Assembly: GCF_032854445.1 (NCBI RefSeq)
Contig: NC_088296.1
Location: forward strand, 11,754,706-11,818,705
Length of the DNA: 64,000 nucleotides
DNA from: Liolophura sinensis
Taxonomy: Eukaryota; Mollusca; Polyplacophora; Chitonida; Chitonidae
Reading direction: 5' to 3'
Within the stretch, counting starts at the first letter, position 1; the number at the start of each line of letters is the position of its first letter. Below, piece after piece: positions 1 to 8,639 of this stretch. Position numbers and translations under genes: made by a program. The notes under the pieces were generated by a model. It saw only the letters and a program-made list of their open reading frames with translations. It had not been told where the DNA came from and did not search any database.

Positions 1-230
1 ATTTGTATCCAAAACTGTATCCATTTTAATCCCAGTTCAGTAACACAAATGTTCAAGCCCATTACCAGCTGTATTGAGTTTGAATTTTAATTTGTATCCA
101 AAGCTGTATCCATTTTAATCCCAGCTCAGTAACACAAATGTTCAAGCCCATTACCAGCTGTATTGAGTTTGAATTTTAATTTGTAATTTTAATTTGTATC
201 CAAAGCTGTATCCATTTTAATCCCAACGTT
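1..230. repeat. 89-bp tandem repeat carrying a splice-donor copy
   Basis: Two and a half units of 89 bp start at positions 1, 90 and about 192 (anchor atttgtatcc). Each unit contains cattaccagctg, which on the minus strand reads CAGCTG|GTAATG, the end of exon 5 with its donor. The last unit runs into the real exon. Copy B has only one extra partial unit (15,180-15,240). Confidence 0.75.
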
Positions 231-256
231 GTAACATAAATGTTCAAGCCCATTAC

Positions 257-378
257 CAGCTGCGATGATGTTGCCAAACATCCAGAATGTGGCTAACACA
301 CTGATCATCATGCCTCTCTTGGCTTTCGGCTGGAATTCCGTGAAGTATGAGAAGATAACTGGTATGCTCCCTCCAACC
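257..378 (-). CDS. SV2-like exon 5, copy A (TM4-TM5)
   Basis: The exon begins after acceptor TTGTCAG and ends at donor G|GTAATG (122 bp, phase 2 to 1). It encodes VGGSIPVIFSYFTEFQ and then a hydrophobic ISVLATFWMFGNIIAA helix. The G-G-S-I-P/FSYF-EF signature is typical of SV2 proteins. Confidence 0.85.
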
Positions 379-3300
379 CTGACAATGAGAGCAAAGCAAA
401 ACTTTTTAATCATTTAATCCTCAATAAATAAACTAACATCTTGGAAAACATGAAAACCATCTATTTTTTTTTTATTATAACAAAACAATATTAAAAGTTC
501 ATTGCTGTGTTATAATGAATTTTTACAATCTGTGTAACTTTTTGGGGTCATTTTGAAATAAAAATAACATCAACTGGTTACATAAGGTATGTTTTAAAAC
601 CTGTTTTTATTAAACACATTCATGTATGTTTATCATATGTTTAAAGAATGTCCAATACCAAACAAAACTTGAGGTGTACACACTGTGTGCAAGAGGAAAC
701 ATCATAACCACTGGATTTAATGAATTTGTTTAATCAATCACTGTGTAAATCTATGTATCGAAACAAACAGCTGTCAACCAAGTCAATAAATGCAAGGCTA
801 ATTCCAAAAACGACGCATAACACAAACCACCCAAGAACTAAGAAAGTATACAAAGTACGAAAATAGCACGGAATCGTGCAAAGAGAAGCTTTTCAATCAT
901 GTTGGCAAGATGCAAGGTACGTTCTCGGCGACTGAGTGAAATCAGCTTTCAAATCGTGTACCATGCTACGTTAACAAAACATGTATGTCACTTTTGCTTT
1001 GATTGCAACTGTTCATATATCCAAGGTGGCAATATAATTCAACACGATGAACATACAGGGCCTAGCCCCGCGTTGGGCAGAATTAGACACAATCATGAAG
1101 CAGAGCGCCAGATATTGTGGACCTCTGTCTGGACGCCCTGTGTAAAGTCATACACAATTTATTTATTTATTTGATTGGTGTTTTACGCCGTGCCCAAGAA
1201 TATTTCACTTATACGACGGCGGCCAGCATTATGGTGGGTGGAAACCGGGCAGAGCACGGGGGAAACCCATGACCATCCGCAGGTTGCTGCCAGACCAAGT
1301 CATACACAAGAATGTCTTATTAATACTATTGACTTTTAATACGTGTTAGAAATACAAGTGCCATTGTGAGTCACGAAGCTTCAGCAAGCTTAGCTGACAA
1401 ACTTTCCCATGTGTGACTTTAGAGAGTAGCATGCTATATGCATGCTGATGGAAGGCAATGGGGCACTTGTAAAACTCCTTCTCGTCTGTATCAAGACGAT
1501 CCAAAACTGTGAACTCATTAATTTTTCCCTTTATTACGTCACATTTATCGGTGTATGTCTGCTCATATATGAAGTACACAGGCACTGCAAGGTCACAGAA
1601 GAGAACAATGCGTTCTACTGCCAGTGTCATTTGGACCTGCCAATGGTCTTAACCGAGTTAGTGCTTGGGGTTTAACATCGTACTCAACAACTTTTCAGTT
1701 ATATGACTACGAAGGAATCCTTAGGGTGCATGTACGTGTAATGTGCCTCCTTGTTGCACGACGGATTTCCACCACTCTTTTACTCTTTTATCTAGTGCTG
1801 CTTCACTGAGACGACTTACTGAAGGCAAGTAAGCCGCCCCTTAGGTGTGACTCGATCCAGGATTGATCCTGGATCTACTGGTCCTGAAGTGGATGCTCTA
1901 CCAACTGTGCTATGCAAACCGGTAGGTCTTAAATGAAGGTAAATATCTGTATTATCAACTGCATATTTCAACAAGGTCCCATGATCAAAGACAGCGCGGA
2001 AATCTGGAAACACTGTGTCCACGTCAGGGATTTACCCGTTTCTCCACAAGTATTAAACAATTGTCTTTTCATGATTTATGTTTGTTTTGTTACAGTTAGA
2101 AAGTTCGAGGAATACAGGATTGGTCTTTACCCTACACCACTGATGAATCTTAAGAGGAGAAATAGCCAGAAAGATTGTGCTACACTGGACGCGAGTCCCC
2201 CTAGGCCATTGACGGTGAGAGAGCCGAGAAGGACGGTACGCCTGCCTGCCTTGTCTGCCAGAGAGCCCCAGAAGTACCCTCCCACTATCATACCTGAAAC
2301 ACAGAAGAGTGGATGATTTAATGACAGTGAAGAGAGCCGAGAAGGACGGTACACCTGCCTGCCTTGTCTGTCAGAGAGCCCCAGAAGTGCCCTCCCACTA
2401 TCATACCTGAAACACAGAAGAGTGGATGATTTAATGACAGTGAAGAGAGCCAAGAAGGACGGAACACCTGCATGCCTGCCTTGTCAGCCACAAAGCCTTG
2501 GAAGTACCCTCCCACTGTCATAACTGAAACACAGAGTGGATGACTAAATGACAGTGGATGACTAAATGACAAGAGACACAGAGATGGAACACCCCCCTGA
2601 TGTTGTTGCACTTTACATGCATGCAAATATTAAGTTCAATACATGCAGTGCTCTTTGAAGTACCTCCCACCCCTAACATTTACCTTTATACTGCTCCAAT
2701 ACACCAAGTCAAAGTTACAAATTTTGTAAATTACGGTATTTAATATCAACATTGGACATCAGTGATAAAACATGCCCCTGTTGTTACTGTGCTTCACACA
2801 TAAGCGAAGCTCAGCTCAATACTTGCAGTACTCATAAACATAGCACGTTAAACATTTAACTTAACTTTGCTTTAGCTGTCCCTTTCTTGTTACTGTGCTT
2901 CACATGTAAGCGAAGCTCAGCTCAATACTTGCAGTACTCGTAAACATAGCACCATTAACATTTAACATTGCTTCAGCTGTAATGTGGGACGCAGGTGCTT
3001 GTGCATAGCACCTTTAACATTTAACATTGCTCAGCTATAATGTTGAAAGCAGGTGTTTATGCATGGCACCTTTAACATTAAACATTGCTTTAGCGGTAAT
3101 GTTGAAGGCAGGTGCTTGTGGTATGACATTAAATTATCCTCAACTTTTCGCACATGAAAGAGCAGCTTTTAGTGCAATTTATGCACATTTTTCTATTTGA
3201 TTTTAGAGATAAAACTACACTGGTTGGATTGGTCAATTTAAAGTCTTTACAAAAAGAATATTATCAATAAGCACAAAATAATGCCTTCAGAATATGTTTG

Positions 3301-6276
3301 CATAAAAACTTTGCAAACATTACGATAATAAGGTTGAAGAATTACAGTACGTCTGAACTTTGTACAATACAAGTGTATCCTAGCTGAATATCCTGCCATG
3401 GGATGATCGGTACCACCACGGGCTTGTGATCGGTACCACCACGGGCTTGTGATCGGTACCACCACGGGCTTGTGATCGGTACCACCACGGGCTTGTGATC
3501 GGTACCACCATGGGCTTGTGATCGGCACCACCAGAGGCTTGTGATCGGTATCACCACGGGCTTGTGATCAGTACCACCATGGGCTTGTGATCAGTACCAC
3601 CACGGGCTTGTGATCAGCACCACCACGGGCTTGTGATCGGCACCACCACCACGAGCTTGTGATCGGTACCACCACGGGCTTGTGATCGGTACCACCACGG
3701 GCTTGTGATCGGTACCACCACGGGCTTGTGATCGGCATATGATTCTATCACATAAACATCATGCTGTTCATATATGTATCTTAACTGTACACATTGTATA
3801 CTAGTTGTAAATCTTTAACCTTTTTAACCACTAAAGCACTTTTTCCAGTGCAATTTATGCATACAATAGGGCAGCACTGAATTACCTCCCTCGAGGTCAC
3901 TCTCCAGTTTAAGAGGTGCGTTTGTAGGAGTGAGCTGTGGTTAGGTGGGATCAAAGAAAATGGTTAAAGGCTAGTATCAAAGTTAAAGTGACATTAGCTA
4001 GTTGAAGCTCTAACTTTAAGACAGCTTTTAATTTTGTAAACCTATCTGGAAGTCCAGGACAAAAATTATGCGTTTTTTTTACTCCCTCCGAAGGTAATTC
4101 AAAAATCCTGACCTTAATTAAATACAACAGACAGCTTTGTCGAACTCTGTCAAATGTTGTATATTCCATCTTTAAACTGAAAAACATCCACTTCATTTGA
4201 GGTCTCTCTAAATTTCTGTGACTCTCAAAGACTGATATGCTTTTTGTTTCTGTTCACTAGAAAATATTTGTGACTATCGTGACATAGGTTAACCTGCATA
4301 GTGCATGCTTTAATAGGTTAGAGCTGTATTCTTGTAGTTTCACGCCTCAAAAACTAATCTCGCATTACCCCATAGCAGCTCTCTTGTAACACAGGAGGTA
4401 CGTCTGTGCAGGCCTATTATTATGGAAATGATGCTAAAATGATTTGTTTGTATCAATAAAGATGCAAGCTTCATAAAACTGTGTACATTATTTCTCTACA
4501 CCCCATACTTCTCTCAGAATGTTTTAAAATATTGGTTGAAAAGGTTGAAGACTTTGGGTACATATACTGCGTCATCCTCTGGAGCCAAGGTATAGGTCTG
4601 TAATATGATGGCCAGACCTTAGGCATATGGCCTGGCCCCGATGGCTGTATTTATTTATTTATTGATTTATTTCATTGGTGTTTTAAGCCATACTTAAGAA
4701 TATTTTACTTATACAACGTCAGCCAGCATTATGCTGGGAGGAAACCGGGGAAGAGCCTGGGGGAAACCCACAACCATCCACAGGTTGCTGACAGGCCTTC
4801 CCACGTACAGCCAGTGAGGAAGCCAGCATGAGCTGGACTTGAACTCACAGCAACCGCATGAGAGACTCCTGGGTCATTACGCTGCGATAGCGCGCTAACT
4901 GACTGAGCCACAGAGGCCCTGCCCGATGGCTGTAGGATATTTGGCTAGCGTCGGGTTGTACTGTACATTGTACAGGCAAGCTAAAAAAAGAGTGCAAAGT
5001 AATTCATTTCTTTCAACATATTTATCAACTTAATACGTCTTTAATGTCATACTTAAGAATTTTTCACTTTTACGATGACAGTGGAGAAAACTGCAGCAGA
5101 CTACATGTAAATTGTGTATTATAAGCTGCTCCTGTCCTGCAGATTGTCACACACATGAGTGCAGTTAAAAAACATTATGCTAAATAAATACAGTATCATA
5201 TTCGTAAGGACAGATTTTTCCTTCAGGTGAAAAGAAAAGAGTTTTAAGTAACTCACCTAAAAATATAACAGAATTGAGGTTTCCTTTGTCTGTAGAGCTG
5301 AGGCCAAAATCACAGGTGGCCGATGGAAGAAGGAAGGAGACAGACAGGACCTCAATTGCATCACTGGACACAGCCCAGCCACACAGGGCCAGAATCAGCA
5401 GGTGAAACCTCCCATAGCCTGTAAATATACATGTGACACATACAGGTGAAAATCACAGGTGTGGAGTCAGGTGAAGAAGGAAAGACACAGAGAACACCTC
5501 AATTGCATCACTCGACACAGCCCAGCCACACAGGGCCAGAATCAGCAGGTGAAACCTCCCATAGCCTGTAAATATACATGTGACACATACAGGTGAAAAT
5601 CACAGGTGTGGAGTAAGGTGAAGAAGGAAGGAGACAGACAGGACCTCAATTGCATCACTGGACACAGCCCAGCCACACAGGGCCAGAATCAGCAGGTGAA
5701 ACCTCCCATAGCCTGTAAATATACATGTGACACATACAGGTGAAAATCACAGGTGTGGAGTCAGGTGGAGAAGGAAGGAGACAGAGACGACCTCAATTGC
5801 ATCACTGGACACAGCCCAGCCACACAGGGCCAGAATCAGCAGGTGAAACCTCCCATAGCCTGTAAATATACATGTGACACATACAGGTGAAAATCACAGG
5901 TGTGGAGTCAGGTGAAGAAGGAAGGAGACAGACAGGACCTCAATTGCATCACTCGACACAGCCCAGCCACACAGGGTCAGAATCACCAGGTAAAACCTCC
6001 AATACATGTAACACATATAGGCAAAAATCACAGGTGTGGAGTCAGGTGGAAAAGGAAAGAGACAGACAGGACTTCAATTGCATCACTGGACACAGCCCAG
6101 CCACACAGGGTCACAACCAGTAGGTGAAACCTCCAATAGCCTCAAAATGAGAGTGACACCCTAATCACTTGGCCACCTCACCTGTGGCTACAATCAACAT
6201 ATTAACATACCTGTGGCAGCTATGGCCTCTTCATAGCTTCCTCTCTCACCTGCAGCTTTTCCATAGGGTACTTCAC
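257..6276 (-). CDS. SV2-like MFS transporter, partial second copy (exons 2-5)
   Basis: Four exons (6211-6276, 5257-5418, 2131-2293, 257-378) join in phase 1, 1, 2 and encode TM1 to about TM5 of a major facilitator protein of the synaptic vesicle glycoprotein 2 type. The splice sites and phases are identical to those of the copy at 15-24 kb, and no stop or frameshift was seen in these exons. No first exon lies upstream, because the block ends at an N gap, and the later exons would be left of the window. It may be an allele, a real paralogue, or part of one gene broken by assembly. The transported substrate cannot be read from the sequence. Confidence 0.8.
379..1144. other. Intron 4 of copy A, left part
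   Basis: AT-rich intronic sequence with poly-T and no recognisable gene. It is nearly identical to 15,414-16,135 of copy B. The open frame at 899-1174 shows no family similarity or splice context. Confidence 0.6.
1145..1309 (-). mobile_element. 5'-truncated tRNA-type SINE with 13-bp target duplication
   Basis: The body (1158-1296) has the (ATTT)n tail, then ttgattggtgttttacgccg and the conserved cacttatacgacggcggcc core. It stops before the tRNA-like head. The flanks aagtcatacacaa at 1145-1157 and 1297-1309 are a perfect 13-bp target-site duplication, so it inserted by target-primed retrotransposition. The element is missing from copy B. Confidence 0.9.
1657..1920 (-). mobile_element. Second SINE family, tRNA-headed, internally deleted
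   Basis: Read on the minus strand it starts with a tRNA-like head (an A-box-like region around agcacagttggtagagca, then a B-box-like gatcctggatc) and ends with the conserved cagttatatgactacgaagg and gtgcttggggtttaac parts. Compared with 27,411-27,760 it lacks about 80 internal bases. The same copy occurs at 16,385-16,640 in copy B. Confidence 0.75.
1921..2130. other. Intron 4 of copy A, exon-proximal part
   Basis: No feature was seen beyond intronic sequence leading from the donor of exon 4. Confidence 0.5.
2131..2293 (-). CDS. SV2-like exon 4, copy A (TM2-TM3, MFS motif A)
   Basis: 163 bp (phase 1 to 2) between acceptor TGTTTCAG and donor GG|GTAAAG. It encodes MIVGGYFWGSLADKAGRRTV, whose G-S-L-A-D-K-A-G-R-R is the loop 2-3 motif A of the major facilitator superfamily. 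The hydrophobic SFWLFLLLRFISGVG follows. Confidence 0.88.
2294..2530 (-). repeat. Two tandem decoy copies of the exon 4 start
   Basis: Two imperfect units (113 and 117 bp) lie immediately upstream of exon 4 in gene direction. Each carries a TGTTTCAG-like acceptor (exon-like starts at 2406 and 2523) and about 70 bp of exon 4, with the motif A degenerated to GSLTDKAGRC and GFVADKAGMQ. Neither keeps the exon 4 donor. Copy B has only one such unit (17,012-17,128). Confidence 0.8.
2531..3400. repeat. Intron 3 of copy A with short 106-bp and 59-bp tandem repeats
   Basis: From about 2770 to 3120 there are two units of a 106-bp repeat (anchor cgaagctcagctcaatactt) and three of a related ~59-bp repeat (anchor tagcacctttaacattt). 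The homologous array in copy B is far longer (17,390-18,740). From 3135 to 3260 lies a dispersed repeat that recurs at 12,130, 18,768, 32,785 and 48,820. Confidence 0.75.
3403..3735. repeat. 23-bp minisatellite, short allele (about 14 units)
   Basis: Tandem units of 23 bp have the consensus core gatcggtaccaccacgggct. Unit length is not a multiple of three and no frame contains a stop, so minus-strand open frames reading PITSPWWYRSQA are an artefact of repetition. The partner array at 19,025-21,195 has about 94 units. Confidence 0.95.
3736..4636. other. Intron 3 of copy A, no gene seen
   Basis: It contains pieces of a dispersed repeat (around 3810-3870 and 4430-4560; anchor caataaagatgcaagcttca) that recurs at 6385, 8855, 29,045 and 47,968. 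The open frame at 3951-4196 has no recognisable similarity. Confidence 0.5.
4637..4934 (-). mobile_element. Full-length tRNA-type SINE with 13-bp target duplication
   Basis: The body 4650-4920 runs from the (ATTT)n tail to a tRNA-like head. On the minus strand it has gtggctcagtcagttagc (box A) and tgagttcaagtccagct (box B). The flanks cccgatggctgta at 4637-4649 and 4922-4934 are the target duplication. A shared copy lies at 22,106-22,380. Confidence 0.9.
4935..5256. other. Intron between exons 3 and 4, copy A
   Basis: AT-rich. A degenerate SINE tail piece is visible at about 5028-5100 (tcatacttaagaatttttca). Otherwise nothing is recognised. Confidence 0.5.
5257..5418 (-). CDS. SV2-like exon 3, copy A (TM1)
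   Basis: 162 bp, phase 1 to 1, between acceptor ATTTACAG and donor G|GTGAGT. It encodes GYGRFHLLILALCGWAVSS followed by DAIEVLSVSFLLPSA, the first membrane helix of SV2-type carriers with its conserved acidic residue, and then a short extracytoplasmic loop ending SVIFLG. Confidence 0.88.
5419..6150 (-). repeat. ~147-bp tandem array derived from SV2-like exon 3
   Basis: About five units lie directly upstream of exon 3 in gene direction. Each unit holds the intron end with its TTTACAG acceptor plus about 110 bp of exon 3 (GYGRFHLLILALC to SVSFLL), then diverges (HLTPHL and a stop) instead of reaching the exon 3 donor. Units are about 146-147 bp apart (acceptors near 5420, 5567, 5713 and 5860). 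The two farthest units are more degraded. Confidence 0.9.
6211..6276 (-). CDS. SV2-like exon 2, copy A
   Basis: 66 bp, phase 1 to 1, between acceptor GATGACAG and donor G|GTATGT. It encodes GEVPYGKAAGERGSYEEAIA, an acidic stretch like the cytoplasmic segment just before TM1 in SV2 proteins. Confidence 0.75.
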
Positions 6277-6384
6277 CTGTCATCAAAAACAGAGCACAGA
6301 TCAGTGAACAATTTCTGTGTTAGTTACCTAACTCAAGTCACCATTGAAAAAATGTAAAAAAAATTCTGTTTATGATTTTTCTCT

Positions 6385-6509
6385 CTTTCAGTGGTATTTA
6401 TGCATACAATTGTTATTAAAATGACACAAAATATGATTTGTTTGTGTCACTACAGATACAAGCTTCATAAAACTCTATGCAAATTATTTCTCTGTAATTA
6501 CACCCCATG
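6385..6509 (+). repeat. Dispersed repeat fragment
   Basis: It shares aatttatgcatacaat, acaagcttcataaaact and attatttctct blocks with 8855-9055, 29,045-29,220 and 47,968-48,170. The type of element is unknown. Confidence 0.6.
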
Positions 6510-6752
6510 GGGGCCTCCGTGGCTCAGTTGATTAGCACGCTAGCGCAGCGTAATGACCCAGGGGCCTCTCACCCAATGCGGTCGTTGTGAGTTCAAGTCC
6601 AGCTCATGCTGGTGTCCTCTCAAGCCGTAAGTGGGAAGGTCCGCCACCAACATGGGGATGGTCGTGGGTTTGACCCGGGGCTCTGCCCGGTTTCCTCCCA
6701 ACATAATGCTGGCCGCCGTCGTATAAGTGAAATATTCTTGAGCACGGATATG
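6510..6752 (+). mobile_element. tRNA-type SINE, tail lost
   Basis: The head cctccgtggctcagttgatt with box B gagttcaagtccagct, and the body to gtataagtgaaatattcttg, are present. The aaacaccaatcaaata tail is missing. A shared copy lies at 24,205-24,446. Confidence 0.88.
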
Positions 6753-7125
6753 AGTATGTTGTTCATTAGATGGTTTAACCGTGAGAGAAAAAAGAAACTC
6801 AACATTCCTGCAAGAATTACATATATATATTGGTTAAAATGAGTAATGATACAATTAACGAATGTGAATTTCTTTGCGAAAAATCTCCAGTACACATGGT
6901 CTTTTCTACGAAAAATAGGAAAACTAATCCTTTCAAGTTCAAAGCTTGAAAGTATGTCTGGTCTATAATGAGAGAATGTGTATAGTAAAGCTGGAAGTCT
7001 TATCACCACTAATTAATACATACCACCCACATACAATGCACAGGTAGGCAAGAGCAAATCGAGGCGCCCTATTACATTCACATGGTGAGGCATACTAAAC
7101 AATGAGATGAGAGATTCACATGTGC
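6753..7125. other. Copy A flank, no gene seen
   Basis: Identical in layout to 24,447-24,815. Open frames here are AT-rich and unsupported. Confidence 0.5.
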
Positions 7126-7594
7126 ACGTGTGATGTGTTATGCAATATCTTAATACCCTATACAATATCTATATACCCTATACAATATCTTAATACCAAT
7201 ATCTTTAATACCCTATACAATATCTTAATACCCTATACAATATCTAAATACCCTATACAATATCTTAATACCAAGATCTTTAATACCCTATACAATATCT
7301 AAATACCCTATACAATATCTTAATACCAATATCTTTAATACCCTATACAATATCTTAATACCTATACAATATCTTAATACCTATACAATATCTTAATGCC
7401 AATATCTTAATACTCTATAAAATATCTTAATACCCTATACAATACGTTAATACCAATATCTTAATACCCTATACAAAATCTTAATACCCTATACAATATG
7501 TTAATACCAATATCTTAATACCCTATACAATATGTTAATACCAATATCTTAATACCCTATACAATATGCTAATATCAATATCTATATACCCTAT
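7126..7594. repeat. 20-bp AT-rich minisatellite, cut by assembly gap
   Basis: The tandem unit aatatcttaataccctata (about 20 bp, roughly 23 units, with variants such as aatatgttaataccaatatc) continues into the N gap. The partner array is at 24,830-25,545. Confidence 0.95.
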
Positions 7595-7794
7595 NNNNNN
7601 NNNNNNNNNNNNNNNNNNNNNNNNNNNNNNNNNNNNNNNNNNNNNNNNNNNNNNNNNNNNNNNNNNNNNNNNNNNNNNNNNNNNNNNNNNNNNNNNNNNN
7701 NNNNNNNNNNNNNNNNNNNNNNNNNNNNNNNNNNNNNNNNNNNNNNNNNNNNNNNNNNNNNNNNNNNNNNNNNNNNNNNNNNNNNNNNNNNNNN
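7595..7794. other. Assembly gap of 200 N
   Basis: Exactly 200 undetermined bases join the end of the copy A 20-bp array to the middle of a SINE. The round length suggests an arbitrary scaffold gap of unknown true size. Confidence 0.98.
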
Positions 7795-7907
7795 GGTTTC
7801 CCCCTGGCTCTACCCCGGTTTCCATCCACCATAATGCTGGCCGCCGTCGTATAAGTGAAACATTCTTGAGTACGGTGTAAAACACCAATCAAATAAATAA
7901 ATAAATG
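7795..7907 (+). mobile_element. SINE 3' half, starting at the gap
   Basis: It has the conserved taatgctggccgccgtcgta and aaacaccaatcaaataaata parts. The 5' part is lost in the gap. Confidence 0.85.
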
Positions 7908-7949
7908 AAACTTACGAACTGATATTGATTCATTTTTATTAGGTTATTG

Positions 7950-8064
7950 TGAAGTGTTTCGTACGTTATGGAGTGGTATACAAGTCCGTGTTCTGTTGAA
8001 AATCTGGACTTTCAACACAACATAGTTGAGTACAATACCACCCCATAACGTACAAAACACATCA
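7950..8064. repeat. Imperfect palindrome, ~55-bp arms
   Basis: Left arm gtacgttatggagtggtat is complementary to the right-arm ataccaccccataacgtac, and the pairing continues inward around gttgaaa/tttcaac. It forms a near-perfect hairpin. A foldback element or its solo end is likely. Confidence 0.75.
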
Positions 8065-8549
8065 TAGACTTTCATCTCCCGGACAAATAACGGCCAAAGC
8101 TACATTTCCAGATTTAGCTGACCTGGAATGGAGGAAATTTTTTTGATCTCCCTGTTCTGATCTAGTCTGCATTCAGTGATTAAATATTCCTAGGTTGTTT
8201 TTGACCTTCGCAATAGTGTTTTGTTGAATTTAGAAATCGACAAATAACGAAATTTATTCTTCAGCCAACAGTTCAGCCTTGTCAACGTTTGCAGAAACGT
8301 GGCGAGCAAACGACACACACCGTAGCGCCCCCAAATGTTGCAGCATATTAACTTACCTCCCTTAATTGCTACCGTACAATATGAAAATATGACTCTCCAG
8401 GATTCAATCGCTCCAAGTACAGGGATGGTCACATGGTGCAATATGACTGATTTCATTGGACCCTCGTTTATAGCTATGTAATGATGAGTGGTATTACCCT
8501 GTCAAGTGGGAAGTAAATGTAGAACTTCCAGAAGAATTCAAATAATTAC
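8065..8549. other. Gene-direction 3' flank of the TM7 exon
   Basis: No exon continuing TM8-TM12 was recognised here. The minus-strand frame at 8190-8456 is not transporter-like. Confidence 0.5.
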
Positions 8550-8639
8550 CCGAAAGATAAAGTGAAGTTGATAACAAGAATAACGATAGTTCCTCCCTGC
8601 CATGGGTTTCCTGAATAGCTTGACTGTTGTTGTCAGCAT
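8550..8639 (-). CDS. SV2-like exon 9 (TM7), frameshifted
   Basis: The donor GG|GTAATT is at 8548-8549. The start is either 8639 (acceptor TTTGCAG) or 8623 (AACAACAG). One frame reads VKLFRKPMAGRN and a second frame reads GTIVILVINFTLSFG, the family's TM7 signature. The two overlap at AGGGAGGAACTATC, so one surplus base separates the linker from TM7. This could be a sequencing error or true decay. Confidence 0.65.

Larger units (their letters stand above)
1..7594. repeat. Segmental duplicate, copy A (partner at 15,180-25,260)
   Basis: This block repeats, in the same order and orientation, the sequence at about 15,180-25,260. Four SV2-like exons, two SINEs, a 23-bp array, the exon-derived 147-bp array and a 20-bp array are all shared. 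By eye the non-repetitive parts are nearly identical, with scattered substitutions. The copies differ mainly in array length and by one ~307-bp block present here (1103-1409) and absent at about 16,135. The block ends exactly at the N gap. A haplotype placed in tandem during scaffolding and a real duplication are both possible. Confidence 0.9.

Noticed and set aside
8190-8456. 88-codon minus frame where TM8 of the SV2-like gene might be expected
   Set aside because: The translation is not transporter-like and has no matching acceptor phase.
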